DNA of 64,000 nt from Micromonospora sp. MA102 (GCF_025460765.1 NZ_JAMWEG010000004.1:372001-436000); one strand, 5' to 3'. Counted from the first letter of the stretch, positions 18,397-26,501 are shown. The notes: generated by a model not told the origin, from the sequence alone. Translations and numbers: made by a program.

Positions 18397-19449
18397 TCAG
18401 CGCAGCGCGGTGACCTGCTTCGGGTACGCGGCCGTCCACTCACCGAGCCGGTCGCCCCGCAGCGCGTCGAGGAAGCCCGGTGCCAGGGCGGGGTCGAGGC
18501 GGAACCCGAACGGTTCCTTCTCCGTGTAGCGGACCGGCAGGCCGACCACGACCGGATCGACGGTGGCCGCCTTCCCGGCCACGGAGAGCAGCGTCAGCAG
18601 GGACGTCTCACCGGTGTCGGTCACCAGGCCCGAACCGGCCTGCGAGACCAACCGGTTGAGCAGCACCGGGTTGGTCAGCACCCCCTCCTCCCGGATCCGG
18701 GTGAGCAGTCCGGCCGCGTACCGGCCGGCGTTGCGGTCCCGGTCCAGTCCGCCGTCCCGAAGGCCGTAGCGCTGCCGCAGCAGGTCCACCGCCGCGGTGC
18801 CGTCGAGCTGCTGGCAGCCGGCCGGGAACCGCCGCCCGGTGTGCACCGAGCGCACCGCCGCCGGCAGGCAGACCGGCACGCGGCCGACCGCGTCGGTGAG
18901 CTCCCGGGTCGCCCGGTAGGTGAGCACCGCGCCGGCGTCGATCCGTAGGCCGGTGAGCTGGGCGACCACCTGCCGGGTCGACTGGTATCCGGCGGCCAGG
19001 TCCGTTCCGGCCGGCCCGGCGCCGGCGGTGAAGGACGCGTTGAGTTTCTCGGTCCCCCGGCCGGAGAGGGGCACCAGCAGGTCGCGCGGGAGCGAGACCA
19101 GGTAGAGCCGGCTGCGGTCCGCCGGCACGTGCACCAGCAGCACGGAGTCGGCGCGCCGCCCCCCGCCGGCCTGGTCCAGGCCGAGGAGCAGCACGTTCAG
19201 CGCCCCGCTGGGTGGCGGGGTCGCCGGCGCGCCGAGCTGGTTCGCGGTCTCCGGCGGTCGCGGCGCGATCGCCGTGAAGCCGGCCAGGGCGGCGGCCACC
19301 ACCGCCAGCGCCGTGCCGGCGAGCCGGAGCCGGAGCCGCCGGCGCCGGCGGCGGACCACGGCCCGGTCGATGGCGAGCCGGACCGGGCCGACCGCCGGGG
19401 TCAACTCCTCGCACCGCGCGAAAGCGGTTCGCAGGTCGTCCTCGATCAT
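18397..19449 (-). CDS. LytR-CpsA-Psr (LCP) family protein with an anti-sigma-like N-terminus
   Basis: A 350-residue membrane-anchored protein. Residues 1-41 are cytoplasmic (MIEDDLRTAFARCEELTPAV, then an Arg-rich stop-transfer patch). Residues about 42-62 are a single membrane helix, and the rest is an extracytoplasmic LCP domain: LNVLLLGLDQAGGGRRADSV with the key Asp/Arg, LVSLPRDLLVPL with the catalytic-type Arg, and YRATRELTDAVGRVPVCLP. LCP enzymes attach polymers to peptidoglycan. The start codon overlaps the stop of the upstream ECF sigma gene (TGATG), so the two are translationally coupled. The N-terminus resembles those of proteins encoded behind SigE-family sigma factors, so it may also restrain that factor; this is inference. 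Confidence 0.85.
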   Translation of the reverse strand: MIEDDLRTAFARCEELTPAVGPVRLAIDRAVVRRRRRRLRLRLAGTALAVVAAALAGFTAIAPRPPETANQLGAPATPPPSGALNVLLLGLDQAGGGRRADSVLLVHVPADRSRLYLVSLPRDLLVPLSGRGTEKLNASFTAGAGPAGTDLAAGYQSTRQVVAQLTGLRIDAGAVLTYRATRELTDAVGRVPVCLPAAVRSVHTGRRFPAGCQQLDGTAAVDLLRQRYGLRDGGLDRDRNAGRYAAGLLTRIREEGVLTNPVLLNRLVSQAGSGLVTDTGETSLLTLLSVAGKAATVDPVVVGLPVRYTEKEPFGFRLDPALAPGFLDALRGDRLGEWTAAYPKQVTALR

Positions 19450-19931
19450 CAGCAGACCTCCACGTACTCGGCTCGGAGGGTGGCCAGGGCGCGGGAGATG
19501 CAGGAGCGGACGGTGCCGACGGCACAGCCGAGGATCTCCGCGATCTCCGCGTCGGGCAGGTCCTCGTAGTAGCGCAGCACCAGCGTGGCCCGCTGCCGCC
19601 GGGGCAGCCGCGACAACCAGGACCAGAGCTGGTCGCGGTCCACCGCGGACTGCGCGTGGTCGGTCGGGGCCGGCACCCCCTCGTCCGGTTCGCCGCGCAG
19701 CAGCACCCGGCGCGCCCACGAGCCGCGCCGCCAGTCGATGAACTGGTTGGTGAGCATCCGGCGCACGTACCGCTCCGGCGCGTCGCTGCGGGCTACCCGG
19801 CGCCAGTTGAGCTGGACCCGGACCATGGTGTCCTGCACCAGGTCCTGGGCCTGGTGCGGATCCCCGGTCAGCATGACCGCGTACCGCAGCAGGGCGCCCA
19901 GCCGCGCGTCGGCGAACTCCTCGTACGTCAC
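19449..19931 (-). CDS. SigE-family ECF RNA polymerase sigma factor
   Basis: A 160-residue two-domain sigma-70 factor. Sigma region 2 covers residues 1-75 (ALLRYAVMLTGDPHQAQDLV, then QDTMVRVQLNWRRVA and YVRRMLTNQFIDWRR). Region 4 covers about 105-155 (LSRLPRRQRATLVLRYYEDL, then DAEIAEILGCAVGTVRSCIS). Length and motifs fit the actinomycete-expanded SigE family that lacks region 3. The GTG at 19931 follows GGGAGGTGCA. The downstream LCP-family gene overlaps by one base and takes the place where an anti-sigma gene is usually found. Target promoters cannot be deduced. Confidence 0.92.
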   Translation of the reverse strand: MTYEEFADARLGALLRYAVMLTGDPHQAQDLVQDTMVRVQLNWRRVARSDAPERYVRRMLTNQFIDWRRGSWARRVLLRGEPDEGVPAPTDHAQSAVDRDQLWSWLSRLPRRQRATLVLRYYEDLPDAEIAEILGCAVGTVRSCISRALATLRAEYVEVC

Positions 19932-20111
19932 TGCACCTCCCGGTGTCCCGCCCTGTTGACGGGTACGGGCCGGCGGAACATTGCACCACCGCCGATCAAC
20001 CGTTCGGTCAATATCTGCCGTCCGGCGTCACCCGGGACAGCGCGGCGACTTAAGGGTTCTTTAAGCTCCACGGGCTCCACCTGATCAACCCCCCACGGAG
20101 GAACCCCCACC

Positions 20112-21704
20112 ATGTTCACCAACTCCACCCGGCGCTGGCTCGCCGGGTTGGGCGTCGCAGGCGCGTTCGTCGCCGCCTCCGCCACTCCCGCCGTCGCCGG
20201 CGAATCCCAGATCAAGCTGGGCCTCTACTTCAGCGACACCACGATCGCCACGAACTCCGACGGCAAGATCGGGGACACCAGGATCTTCAGCTCCGCCCCG
20301 ACCGTGCTGCACGACGTCGCCATTCGCTACGACTTCTCCGACCTGGCCGGCAAGGTGACCGTCGGCGAGGAATCTGGCAGCTACTGCAGCACGCCGTCGG
20401 AGTACGTACTGCTCTGCACCAACCCGTTCGACGTCGAGGTCTACGAGTGGGGCTCGACCGGCTTCTTCGACGTGCAGCTCAAGACCACCAGCAAGGCGAA
20501 GGACGGTGACGCCGGGACGCTGAAGGTCACCATGACCGCGGCCGGCCAGGACCCGATCTCGCACGACGCGAAGATCCGGGTCGGCGAGGGTGTCGACCTG
20601 GCCGCCGGTCCGGAGACCACGACGTCGGCCGCCCCCGGTAAGAGCTTCACCGCTCCGGCGACGGTCAGCAACGCGGGCGAGACCGCCGCCAAGGGTGCCG
20701 TCGCGATCTTCTTCAACGACTACGGCATGAACGCGGCCAAGCACTTCAGCAACTGCACGTACGTGGGCGACGAGCTGCGCACCTGCACGTTCGACGAGGA
20801 ACTGGCCGCGGGCAGCACCTTCAGTGCCTCGCTGCCGTACACCCTCGGCGCGGACACCTACGCCCCGAGCGCCAAGTACGGCGAGATCATCTGGATGACC
20901 CCGGCCGAGTTCGAGGACTTCCAGAACGACATGGACTTCTACGAGGAGACCATCGGTAAGCCGGGCACCGACGGCGAGCTGGCCCTCACCCAGGTCCCCG
21001 GCAAGGCGGCCGCCCAGGGCTTCCAGGCCGACCGGCAGCCGGACAACAACGGCACGATCGTCACGGTGAAGGCGACCGGCGAGAACGGCACCGATCTCGA
21101 GGCGCTCGGCACCTCGGTCACCGGCGCGGCCGGCGCCACGGTGAAGGCGACCTTCGGGCTGCGCAACAACGGCCCGGCGACTCTCGACCACAACCGGGCG
21201 GGCAGCTCCGTCACCTACCTGACCTTCGACGTGCCGCAGGGCACGACGGCGGTCGCGGTTCCGGAGAACTGCATCACCAGGAACGGCGACGAGTGGGGCG
21301 AGCCGGGCCAGCCGGGCCAGCGCAACTACTTCTGCTACTTCGGGACGGTGCTGAAGGCCGGCGACTCGGAGATGCTGGACTTCTCGCTCCGGATCGACAA
21401 GGTGATCGCCAACGCGACCGGGCCGGTGAAGATCAATGCCACCTGCCAGTGCGATGGCGGCTTCACCCGTGACCTGAAGCCGGCCAACGACACCGCCAAG
21501 GTCGTGGTGAACGCCGCGCCGGGCGGCGACGGCGGCCAGGGTGGCGACGGCGGCCAGGGTGGCGGTGGCGAGGGTGACGGCGGCACGCTGCCGATCACCG
21601 GTTCCTCCACCGCTCTGATCGCCGGCGTCGGCGCGCTCCTGCTCGCCGCCGGCGCGGCCGGCTACGTGGTGTCCCGCCGCCGCAAGACCCGCTTCGTCGC
21701 CTGA
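20112..21704 (+). CDS. LPXTG-anchored secreted surface protein with DUF11-like domains
   Basis: A 530-residue exported protein. Residues 1 to about 29 form a signal peptide (MFTNSTRRWLAGLGVAGAFV, then AASATPAVAGES). The body carries repeated beta-sandwich-like segments with NAGETAAKGA and NNGPATLDHN phrases typical of DUF11/CARDB-type adhesive domains, and several paired cysteines. A Gly/Asp/Gln linker leads to the sorting signal: LPITG at 493-497, a hydrophobic stretch, and the basic tail SRRRKTRFVA. A class E or A sortase should anchor it to peptidoglycan, but no sortase gene is nearby. CGGAGGAA precedes the ATG. It is probably a monocistronic unit ending at 21718-21756. Confidence 0.85.
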   Translation: MFTNSTRRWLAGLGVAGAFVAASATPAVAGESQIKLGLYFSDTTIATNSDGKIGDTRIFSSAPTVLHDVAIRYDFSDLAGKVTVGEESGSYCSTPSEYVLLCTNPFDVEVYEWGSTGFFDVQLKTTSKAKDGDAGTLKVTMTAAGQDPISHDAKIRVGEGVDLAAGPETTTSAAPGKSFTAPATVSNAGETAAKGAVAIFFNDYGMNAAKHFSNCTYVGDELRTCTFDEELAAGSTFSASLPYTLGADTYAPSAKYGEIIWMTPAEFEDFQNDMDFYEETIGKPGTDGELALTQVPGKAAAQGFQADRQPDNNGTIVTVKATGENGTDLEALGTSVTGAAGATVKATFGLRNNGPATLDHNRAGSSVTYLTFDVPQGTTAVAVPENCITRNGDEWGEPGQPGQRNYFCYFGTVLKAGDSEMLDFSLRIDKVIANATGPVKINATCQCDGGFTRDLKPANDTAKVVVNAAPGGDGGQGGDGGQGGGGEGDGGTLPITGSSTALIAGVGALLLAAGAAGYVVSRRRKTRFVA

Positions 21705-21717
21705 CAAGAGCACCAGA

Positions 21718-21756
21718 AAGGTGCCCCGCCACCCACCCAGGGAGGCGGGGCACCTT
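21718..21756 (+). terminator. 13-bp hairpin after the LPXTG gene
   Basis: AAGGTGCCCCGCC (21718-21730) pairs with GGCGGGGCACCTT (21744-21756), loop 13 bases, 13 bases past the stop codon; CGTCTCCC follows instead of a U-run. Confidence 0.8.
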
Positions 21757-21857
21757 CGTCTCCCGGTCACCCGGACTGGCCGCCGGGCCGGTCGACTCGC
21801 GGCGGTGACCCGTACGCCCGGTCCGGCGAACCACCGGACCCGGCCCGGGTACCCTTT

Positions 21858-22673
21858 GTGGCCGTGGACACAGCAGAGAAGACCCGGATGCTCTCCGAGA
21901 GCGTGGCTTTGAACCCGCTCGACCCGAAGGAACTCATCCACACCTTCGGGATGGTCGGCGTGTGGGCGATCCTCTTCGCCGAGACCGGCCTGCTGGTCGG
22001 CTTCTTCTTCCCGGGCGACTCGCTGCTCTTCCTGGCCGGGGTGGCCGCCTCGCCGGTGGCCGACGCGATCTTCGGCGACGGCACCCGGCTCTCGCTGGCC
22101 GGTCTGCTGATCGGCGGCCCGCTCTGCGCGATCGCCGGCGCCCAGCTCGGGCACTGGCTGGGCGGGCGCTACGGCAAGCGGATGTTCGACCGCCCCAACT
22201 CCCGGCTGTTCAAGCGGGAGTACGTCGAGAAGGCCGAGTACTACTTCCAGAAGTTCGGCCCGGCGAAGGCCGTGGTGCTGGCCCGGTTCATCCCGATCGT
22301 GCGGACGTTCCTCAACCCGGTGGCCGGCGTGCTCGGCATGCCCGCCCGGCAGTTCCTCCTGTGGAACGTGGTCGGGGCGATCCTCTGGGTGGACGGCATC
22401 CTGCTGATCGGCTACCTGCTGGCCCACCAGATCTACGACGCGATCGGCGACAAGATCGACCGGTACATCCTGCCGGTGGTGGCGATCATCGTCCTGATCT
22501 CGGTGCTGCCGATCGTCTTCGAGTTCCTCCGCGACCGGCGGGCGCGCAAGCGCGGTGAGGCGGTCGCGGTGGTCGCCGCGGCCAGCGCGGCGGGCGCGGT
22601 GGACGCGGTCCGGGACGCCATCGACGGCGACGACGACCAGCAGCACCGGCGCGGCGGCCAGCACCGCCGCTGA
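21858..22673 (+). CDS. DedA family membrane protein
   Basis: A 271-residue DedA protein, closer to the classical DedA/YqjA type than the copy at 785. The motifs ETGLLVGFFFPGDSLLFLAG and FGPAKAVVLARFIPIVRTFL followed by NPVAGV are complete, including the conserved Glu/Asp and Arg residues implicated in proton-coupled transport. GQLGH-type residues (AQLGHWLGGRYGKRMFDRPN) sit between. The C-terminal 45 residues are a cytoplasmic Ala/Val/Asp-rich tail ending DDDQQHRRGGQHRR. The GTG at 21858, GTG at 21864 and ATG at 21888 are all possible starts; no Shine-Dalgarno decides. Confidence 0.88.
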   Translation: MAVDTAEKTRMLSESVALNPLDPKELIHTFGMVGVWAILFAETGLLVGFFFPGDSLLFLAGVAASPVADAIFGDGTRLSLAGLLIGGPLCAIAGAQLGHWLGGRYGKRMFDRPNSRLFKREYVEKAEYYFQKFGPAKAVVLARFIPIVRTFLNPVAGVLGMPARQFLLWNVVGAILWVDGILLIGYLLAHQIYDAIGDKIDRYILPVVAIIVLISVLPIVFEFLRDRRARKRGEAVAVVAAASAAGAVDAVRDAIDGDDDQQHRRGGQHRR

Positions 22674-22685
22674 CCCCGGACACAC

Positions 22686-22719
22686 CGAAGGCCGGCCCCC
22701 TCGTGGGGGCCGGCCTTCG
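22686..22719. terminator. 15-bp hairpin with TCGT loop after the DedA gene
   Basis: CGAAGGCCGGCCCCC (22686-22700) pairs perfectly with GGGGGCCGGCCTTCG (22705-22719). It lies 12 bases past the DedA stop and could also serve the convergent ArsR gene. Confidence 0.85.
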
Positions 22720-22855
22720 ACTACGACCTGTCGACCTGCGGGTGGCACGGATGACGGGAGCCGTCACCGTCCGGTGGTGGCGCCACCCCTGGCACGCCAC
22801 CCATCGCCGCCGCACTCAGTGCGGGCGGCCACCCCGGACCCGAACACGTCCGGAT

Positions 22856-23233
22856 TCAGCGGGCCTTCTTGGTGGCCCGCTTCCGCGGCGGGGTCAGCAG
22901 ATCCGCGATCGTGGCGATCGCGGTCGGCACCAGCCGGTAGTACGCCCAGACACCGCGCTTCTCCCGCTCCAGCAAGCCGGCCTCGGTGAGGATGCGCAGG
23001 TGGTGGCTGACCGTCGGCTGCGAGAGGCCGAGCGGCGCGGTGAGGTCACACACGCACGCCTCCCCCTCGGGAGCCGACTGGATCAGGCTGAGCAGCCGCA
23101 GCCGGGCGGGGTCCGCGAGGGCCTTGAGGACCCCCGCGAGCCGCTCGGCGTCGGCACGTTCGATCGGCTCGCCGGCAAGCGGCGAGATCTGAGGCATGGT
23201 CATTTCAGCCAACGCAGTTCCCACGTTTTCCAT
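22856..23233 (-). CDS. ArsR/SmtB family regulator with CVC metal motif
   Basis: A 125-residue winged-helix repressor. ALADPARLRLLSLIQSAPEG leads into CVCDLTAPLGLSQPTVSHHL, where Cys60 and Cys62 occupy the alpha-3 C-V-C-D-L position used by As(III)/Sb(III)-sensing ArsR proteins, followed by the recognition helix and the wing LEREKRGVWAYYRL. The C-terminus is Lys/Arg-rich. An arsenite or thiophilic-metal response is therefore plausible. However, no ars transporter or reductase gene is adjacent: pyrE is upstream and DedA is convergent. The target may lie elsewhere or be the gene itself. The ATG at 23233 follows GGAAGG. Confidence 0.88.
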   Translation of the reverse strand: MENVGTALAEMTMPQISPLAGEPIERADAERLAGVLKALADPARLRLLSLIQSAPEGEACVCDLTAPLGLSQPTVSHHLRILTEAGLLEREKRGVWAYYRLVPTAIATIADLLTPPRKRATKKAR

Positions 23234-23290
23234 CCTTCCACCAGCAGCATCGATCCGCCTGCATATCAGCAGATCCGAATCGGCAGACTT

Positions 23291-23830
23291 TTACGCCACA
23301 AGGCCGAGGTCAGCCAACGTATAGGCCGCCCGATAAGGCAGTCCGGCGGCTCGCACCGCGTCGCCGGCACCTCGATCAACAATAACCGCCACACCCACCA
23401 CCTCGGCCCCGGCCTCACGCAACGCCTCGACGGCGGTCAACACGCTGCCGCCCGTCGTCGAGGTGTCCTCGACCGCCAGGACCCGGCGGCCGGCCACGTC
23501 CGGCCCCTCGATCCGGCGCTGGAGGCCGTGCGCCTTGCCCGCCTTGCGGACCACGAAGGCGTCCACCGGGCGGTCGCTCCCGGCAGCCGCGTGCAGCATC
23601 GCGGTGGCCACCGGATCGGCCCCGAGGGTCAGCCCGCCCACCGCGTCGTAGGCCCAGTCGGCGGTGAGGTCGCACATCACCCGGCCGATCAACGGCGCCG
23701 CCCGGTGATGGAGCGTGACGCGACGCAGATCGACGTACCAGTCCGCCTCCCGACCCGACGAGAGCACCACCCGGCCGTGGACCACAGCCAGGTCAGTGAT
23801 GAATTTACGCAGGTCGTCGTGGTCCCCCAT
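23291..23830 (-). CDS. pyrE: Orotate phosphoribosyltransferase
   Basis: A 179-residue type I phosphoribosyltransferase converting orotate and PRPP to OMP in pyrimidine synthesis. The PRPP-binding signature VLAVEDTSTTGGSVLTAVEA is complete. VVLSSGREADWYVDLRRVTL is the OPRTase N-terminal strand and hood, and VVRKAGKAHGLQRRIEG carries the flexible-loop Lys residues. I chose the ATG at 23830 (MGDHDDLRKF) because it matches the usual length. It has no Shine-Dalgarno, and TACCCT 8 bases upstream could be a -10 element of a leaderless transcript. The longer in-frame start at 23887 would add 19 residues. Confidence 0.93.
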   Translation of the reverse strand: MGDHDDLRKFITDLAVVHGRVVLSSGREADWYVDLRRVTLHHRAAPLIGRVMCDLTADWAYDAVGGLTLGADPVATAMLHAAAGSDRPVDAFVVRKAGKAHGLQRRIEGPDVAGRRVLAVEDTSTTGGSVLTAVEALREAGAEVVGVAVIVDRGAGDAVRAAGLPYRAAYTLADLGLVA

Positions 23831-23996
23831 GGCGATAGAGGGTACTTCGCAAGTCTGGGAGCCGAGCGTGGGGTCCACCCGGGTCAACCCTGCGGGCGAC
23901 CGACGGGTGGCGACAGCCGACTACGCTGTGCGACCGTCCATCCCGGTCGGCGGGCGGGCATCCCGGCGACGGGACCTCCGCCGGGCCGGCCCGTGG

Positions 23997-24806
23997 TCAG
24001 CCGCCGGGGCGGCCGACCCGCCCGCGGGTGTCCCGCGAGACGCCGCGCAGCAGCCGCCGGGGCGCGTGTCGGAGCCCGGCCACGGCCAGCTTGTACTTCC
24101 AGCTCGGCACGCTCACCAGCTTGCCTTTGCGCAGGTCACGCAGCCCTTCGTCGACCACGTCCTCGGCCCGCAGCCACATCCACGCCGGGGTGCGCGACAT
24201 GTCGATGCCAGCCCGCTCGTGGTAGCCGGTGCGGGTGTAGCCGGGGCAGAGCGCCATCACGCGTACGCCGAGCGGGGCGACTGACTGGCCGATCGATTCA
24301 CTGAAATTCGTCACCCAGGCCTTGCTGGCCGAGTAGGTCGATCCCGGCATGGGGACACCGAAGCCGGCAACGGAAGAGACATTTATCACTGCCCCGTGGC
24401 CGCGCTCGGTCATCGGACCGAGGGCCGCGTGGGTCAGCCGCAGCACGGCCAGCACGTTGAGCCGGACCAGTCGGGCCTCGTCGGCGACGGCCGACCTGAC
24501 GAACGGGGTGTTGAGGCTGATTCCCGCGTTGTTCACGAGAAGGTCCACCGGCGGCTCGGCGGTCAGCCGGCCCTCCACGGCGGCGCAGCCGTCGTCGGTG
24601 GACAGATCCGCGGCGAGGGTCTCGACCCGGTGGCCGTGCCGGCCGGTCAGCTCGGCGGCCAGGCCGTCGAGCCGGCCCGCGTCCCGGGCCACCAGGACGA
24701 GGTCCCAGCCGTCGGCGGCGAGCCGGCGGGCGAACGCCTCGCCGATGCCCAGGCTGGCGCCGGTGATCAGGGCCCGGCGCGGTGCGGGGGATGGTGCGTC
24801 GGTCAC
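23997..24806 (-). CDS. Short-chain dehydrogenase/reductase (classical SDR)
   Basis: A 269-residue classical SDR. The cofactor motif TGASLGIGEAFARRLA (TGxxxGxG) is at about residue 15, NNAG at about 92-95, and the catalytic Ser and YxxxK in VINVSSVAGFGVPMPGSTYS, then ASKAWV. The PGYTRTGYHERAG segment follows. NADP(H) preference is plausible but not proven. The GTG at 24806 overlaps the stop of the upstream membrane-protein gene by 4 bases (GTGA), so it is translationally coupled to it. The substrate is unknown; the C-terminal KYKLAVAGLRHAPRRLLRGV is basic and resembles the ends of lipid-acting SDRs in actinomycetes. Confidence 0.9.
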   Translation of the reverse strand: MTDAPSPAPRRALITGASLGIGEAFARRLAADGWDLVLVARDAGRLDGLAAELTGRHGHRVETLAADLSTDDGCAAVEGRLTAEPPVDLLVNNAGISLNTPFVRSAVADEARLVRLNVLAVLRLTHAALGPMTERGHGAVINVSSVAGFGVPMPGSTYSASKAWVTNFSESIGQSVAPLGVRVMALCPGYTRTGYHERAGIDMSRTPAWMWLRAEDVVDEGLRDLRKGKLVSVPSWKYKLAVAGLRHAPRRLLRGVSRDTRGRVGRPGG

Positions 24807-25615
24807 GGGCGGTCCTCGGGGGGTGGGGTCGGCCCGGGCGGGGCCGACGGCGGCGGGGTCGGGGGCGTGCCGGGCGGGGGCGGCACCGGTCCGGCCGGCG
24901 GCCCCCAGGGCGAGGAGTGCCCGTGGGCCGGGGCGGGGGCACCGGGTCCCGAGGCGGGCGGACCGGCCGGCGGGAAGGGCGGCGGGCCGTACCCCGGACC
25001 GGCCGGGACCGGAGCGGCCGGCGGAGTCGGCCCGGCCGGCGGGCGCGGCGCGCGGCGGTGGAGGAAGGCCCCGGCCGACGGCAGGGTGAGCAGCGCGGCC
25101 ACCACCAGGTAGCCGAGGATCTGCGCCACCGACAGCGCCGCGTTCACCGGGATCCACCAGCCCGGGTAGGCGTCGCCGACCAGGGCCAGCAGGTCGGCGG
25201 TGACCCGGTCGTCGGCACCGAGCCGCAGCGGCGCCGTCCGCTGCCCGACCAGCACCGCCAGGCCACAGCAGCCGCAGAACAGCCCCAGCCCGGCGACCAC
25301 CCAGGTGGCCACCCGGGCGCCGGCGCGTCCGGCGAGCAGCCCGAGGGCCAGCCCGACGAGCAGCAGCGCGACCAGCACGCCGAGCACCGCGGAGAGCACC
25401 GTCGAGGCGCGCAGCAGCGACGCCACCCCGTCGATCTCGCCGACGCCCGCGTCGGTCGCCCGAGCCGCCTCCCGGAAGCGGTCCACCGTGCCCGCCGTGA
25501 CGAGCAGGTTGGTGACCGCGTACGCCACGGCGCCCACCGCCATCAGCAGCAGCAGCGCCGCCGCCGAGACCACCGCGCCCGGCCGGCGGGGCGGTGCCTC
25601 ATGGGGGTACGACAC
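24803..25615 (-). CDS. Four-TM membrane protein with long Pro-rich cytoplasmic tail
   Basis: A 270-residue protein of unknown function. It has four hydrophobic segments: VVSAAALLLLMAVGAVAYAV, a pair from LGVLVALLLVGLALGLLAGR through WVVAGLGLFCGCCGLAVLVG, and QILGYLVVAALLTLPSAGAF. Between the third and fourth lies an extracytoplasmic loop (DDRVTADLLALVGDAYPGWW). A 90-residue tail of Pro, Gly and Ala closes the protein. The architecture repeats in the gene just upstream (25688), so the two look like a tandem duplication. The GTG at 25615 is preceded by GGAGGG, but that element lies inside a hairpin (25622-25663). Its last 4 bases overlap the SDR start. Confidence 0.75.
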   Translation of the reverse strand: MSYPHEAPPRRPGAVVSAAALLLLMAVGAVAYAVTNLLVTAGTVDRFREAARATDAGVGEIDGVASLLRASTVLSAVLGVLVALLLVGLALGLLAGRAGARVATWVVAGLGLFCGCCGLAVLVGQRTAPLRLGADDRVTADLLALVGDAYPGWWIPVNAALSVAQILGYLVVAALLTLPSAGAFLHRRAPRPPAGPTPPAAPVPAGPGYGPPPFPPAGPPASGPGAPAPAHGHSSPWGPPAGPVPPPPGTPPTPPPSAPPGPTPPPEDRP

Positions 25616-25621
25616 GACGAA

Positions 25622-25663
25622 TCCCTCCGGTAGGCGTCGGCTTGCAACCTACTCGGAGGGATC
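25622..25663 (-). promoter_or_regulatory. Hairpin burying the Shine-Dalgarno of the 25615 gene
   Basis: ATCCCTCCG and GTAGG (25622-25635) pair with CCTAC and CGGAGGGAT (25649-25663), leaving one bulged base and a 13-base loop. In the minus-strand RNA the 3' arm contains GGAGGG, the ribosome-binding site of the gene starting at 25615. It could be a translational switch, an attenuator, or simply the terminator of the upstream paralogue. Confidence 0.55.
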
Positions 25664-25687
25664 GTCGGCGTCGCTCTTATCCGGACG

Positions 25688-26431
25688 TCAACTTGCCGTC
25701 GGCGGCTCGCCGTCCCGGCGCTCCCCGGACTCCGGCGGAGGACCGGCCTGGCCCGGCTGCCCGGGAGCCGACTGGCCGGGATAGCCGGGGGTGGCCGGGT
25801 AGCCCGGGGCCTGCGGGTAGCCGGGCTCCGCCGGGTAGGCGGCACCCGGGACCGGGGGCTCCCAGCCCTGCTTCGGCTTGCGGAAGAACTCGTTGGCCCT
25901 GGGCAGCGCCAGCAGGATCAGCGCGGCCAGCAGCGAGATCAGCCCGAGCACCCCGAGCGCCGTGCTCAGCGGCTGGTACCAGGACGGCAGGGCGTCGTTC
26001 AGGCTGCGCTGGATCTCGTCGGCGGAGGGCGCGTCGCCGCCCCCGGTGTTGCCACCGACGGCCCCGGTGGCGCCGCTGATCAGGCTGCCACCGAGGCAGC
26101 AGATGAGAATGCCGCCCAGCACCCAGGTGGTGATCCGGGTGCCGTTCTTTCCCCGGTTGTTGAACAGGCCCAGGACGACCAGGGCCAGCGCGAGGACGAG
26201 CAGCAGGACGGCGGTCCCGATGGTGAACGCGACGACGAACGTGCCGACGTCCTGGGCACCCGTCGTCCTGCCCTCGAACGCCCGCTCGAAGCCCTCCTTC
26301 AATCGGCTGCTGACGGCGACGGTCGCGATCAGACCGATCAACTGGGTGAGCGCGAAGAGCAGCAGCAGATAGAAGGATGCCGCCACCACGCCCGGACGCG
26401 CTCGGCCCGGCGCCGGGGAGGAATCGGTCAT
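25688..26431 (-). CDS. Four-TM membrane protein with Pro/Tyr-rich tail (paralogue of the next gene)
   Basis: A 247-residue protein with the same layout as its downstream neighbour. Membrane segments are VVAASFYLLLLFALTQLIGL, TAVLLLVLALALVVLGLFNN, ITTWVLGGILICCLGGSLIS and LGVLGLISLLAALILLALPR. An extracytoplasmic loop contains SADEIQRSLNDALPSWYQPL, equivalent to the YPGWW loop of the paralogue. The tail carries repeated PGYP units. Both copies keep a Cys pair in the third membrane segment (CC here, CGCC in the neighbour). The ATG at 26431 follows GGAGAGAG. Function unknown. Similar Pro-rich tails in actinomycetes often mediate contacts at the division septum or with SH3/WW-like partners, but that is speculation. 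Confidence 0.75.
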   Translation of the reverse strand: MTDSSPAPGRARPGVVAASFYLLLLFALTQLIGLIATVAVSSRLKEGFERAFEGRTTGAQDVGTFVVAFTIGTAVLLLVLALALVVLGLFNNRGKNGTRITTWVLGGILICCLGGSLISGATGAVGGNTGGGDAPSADEIQRSLNDALPSWYQPLSTALGVLGLISLLAALILLALPRANEFFRKPKQGWEPPVPGAAYPAEPGYPQAPGYPATPGYPGQSAPGQPGQAGPPPESGERRDGEPPTAS

Positions 26432-26501
26432 TGACTCTCTCCTTCTCTAGATCAGGCCCACACAGTAGCGGCCCCGACCCATCGATGCCGCGCGCCGAAG
26501 G

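Noticed and set aside
20085..22748. An 887-codon minus-strand frame opposite the LPXTG and DedA genes
   Set aside because: It spans two clear plus-strand genes and the terminator between them; no domain.
22751..22855. A possible short leader peptide rich in Trp, His and Arg
   Set aside because: No ribosome-binding site and the frame runs into the ArsR gene antisense; not supportable.
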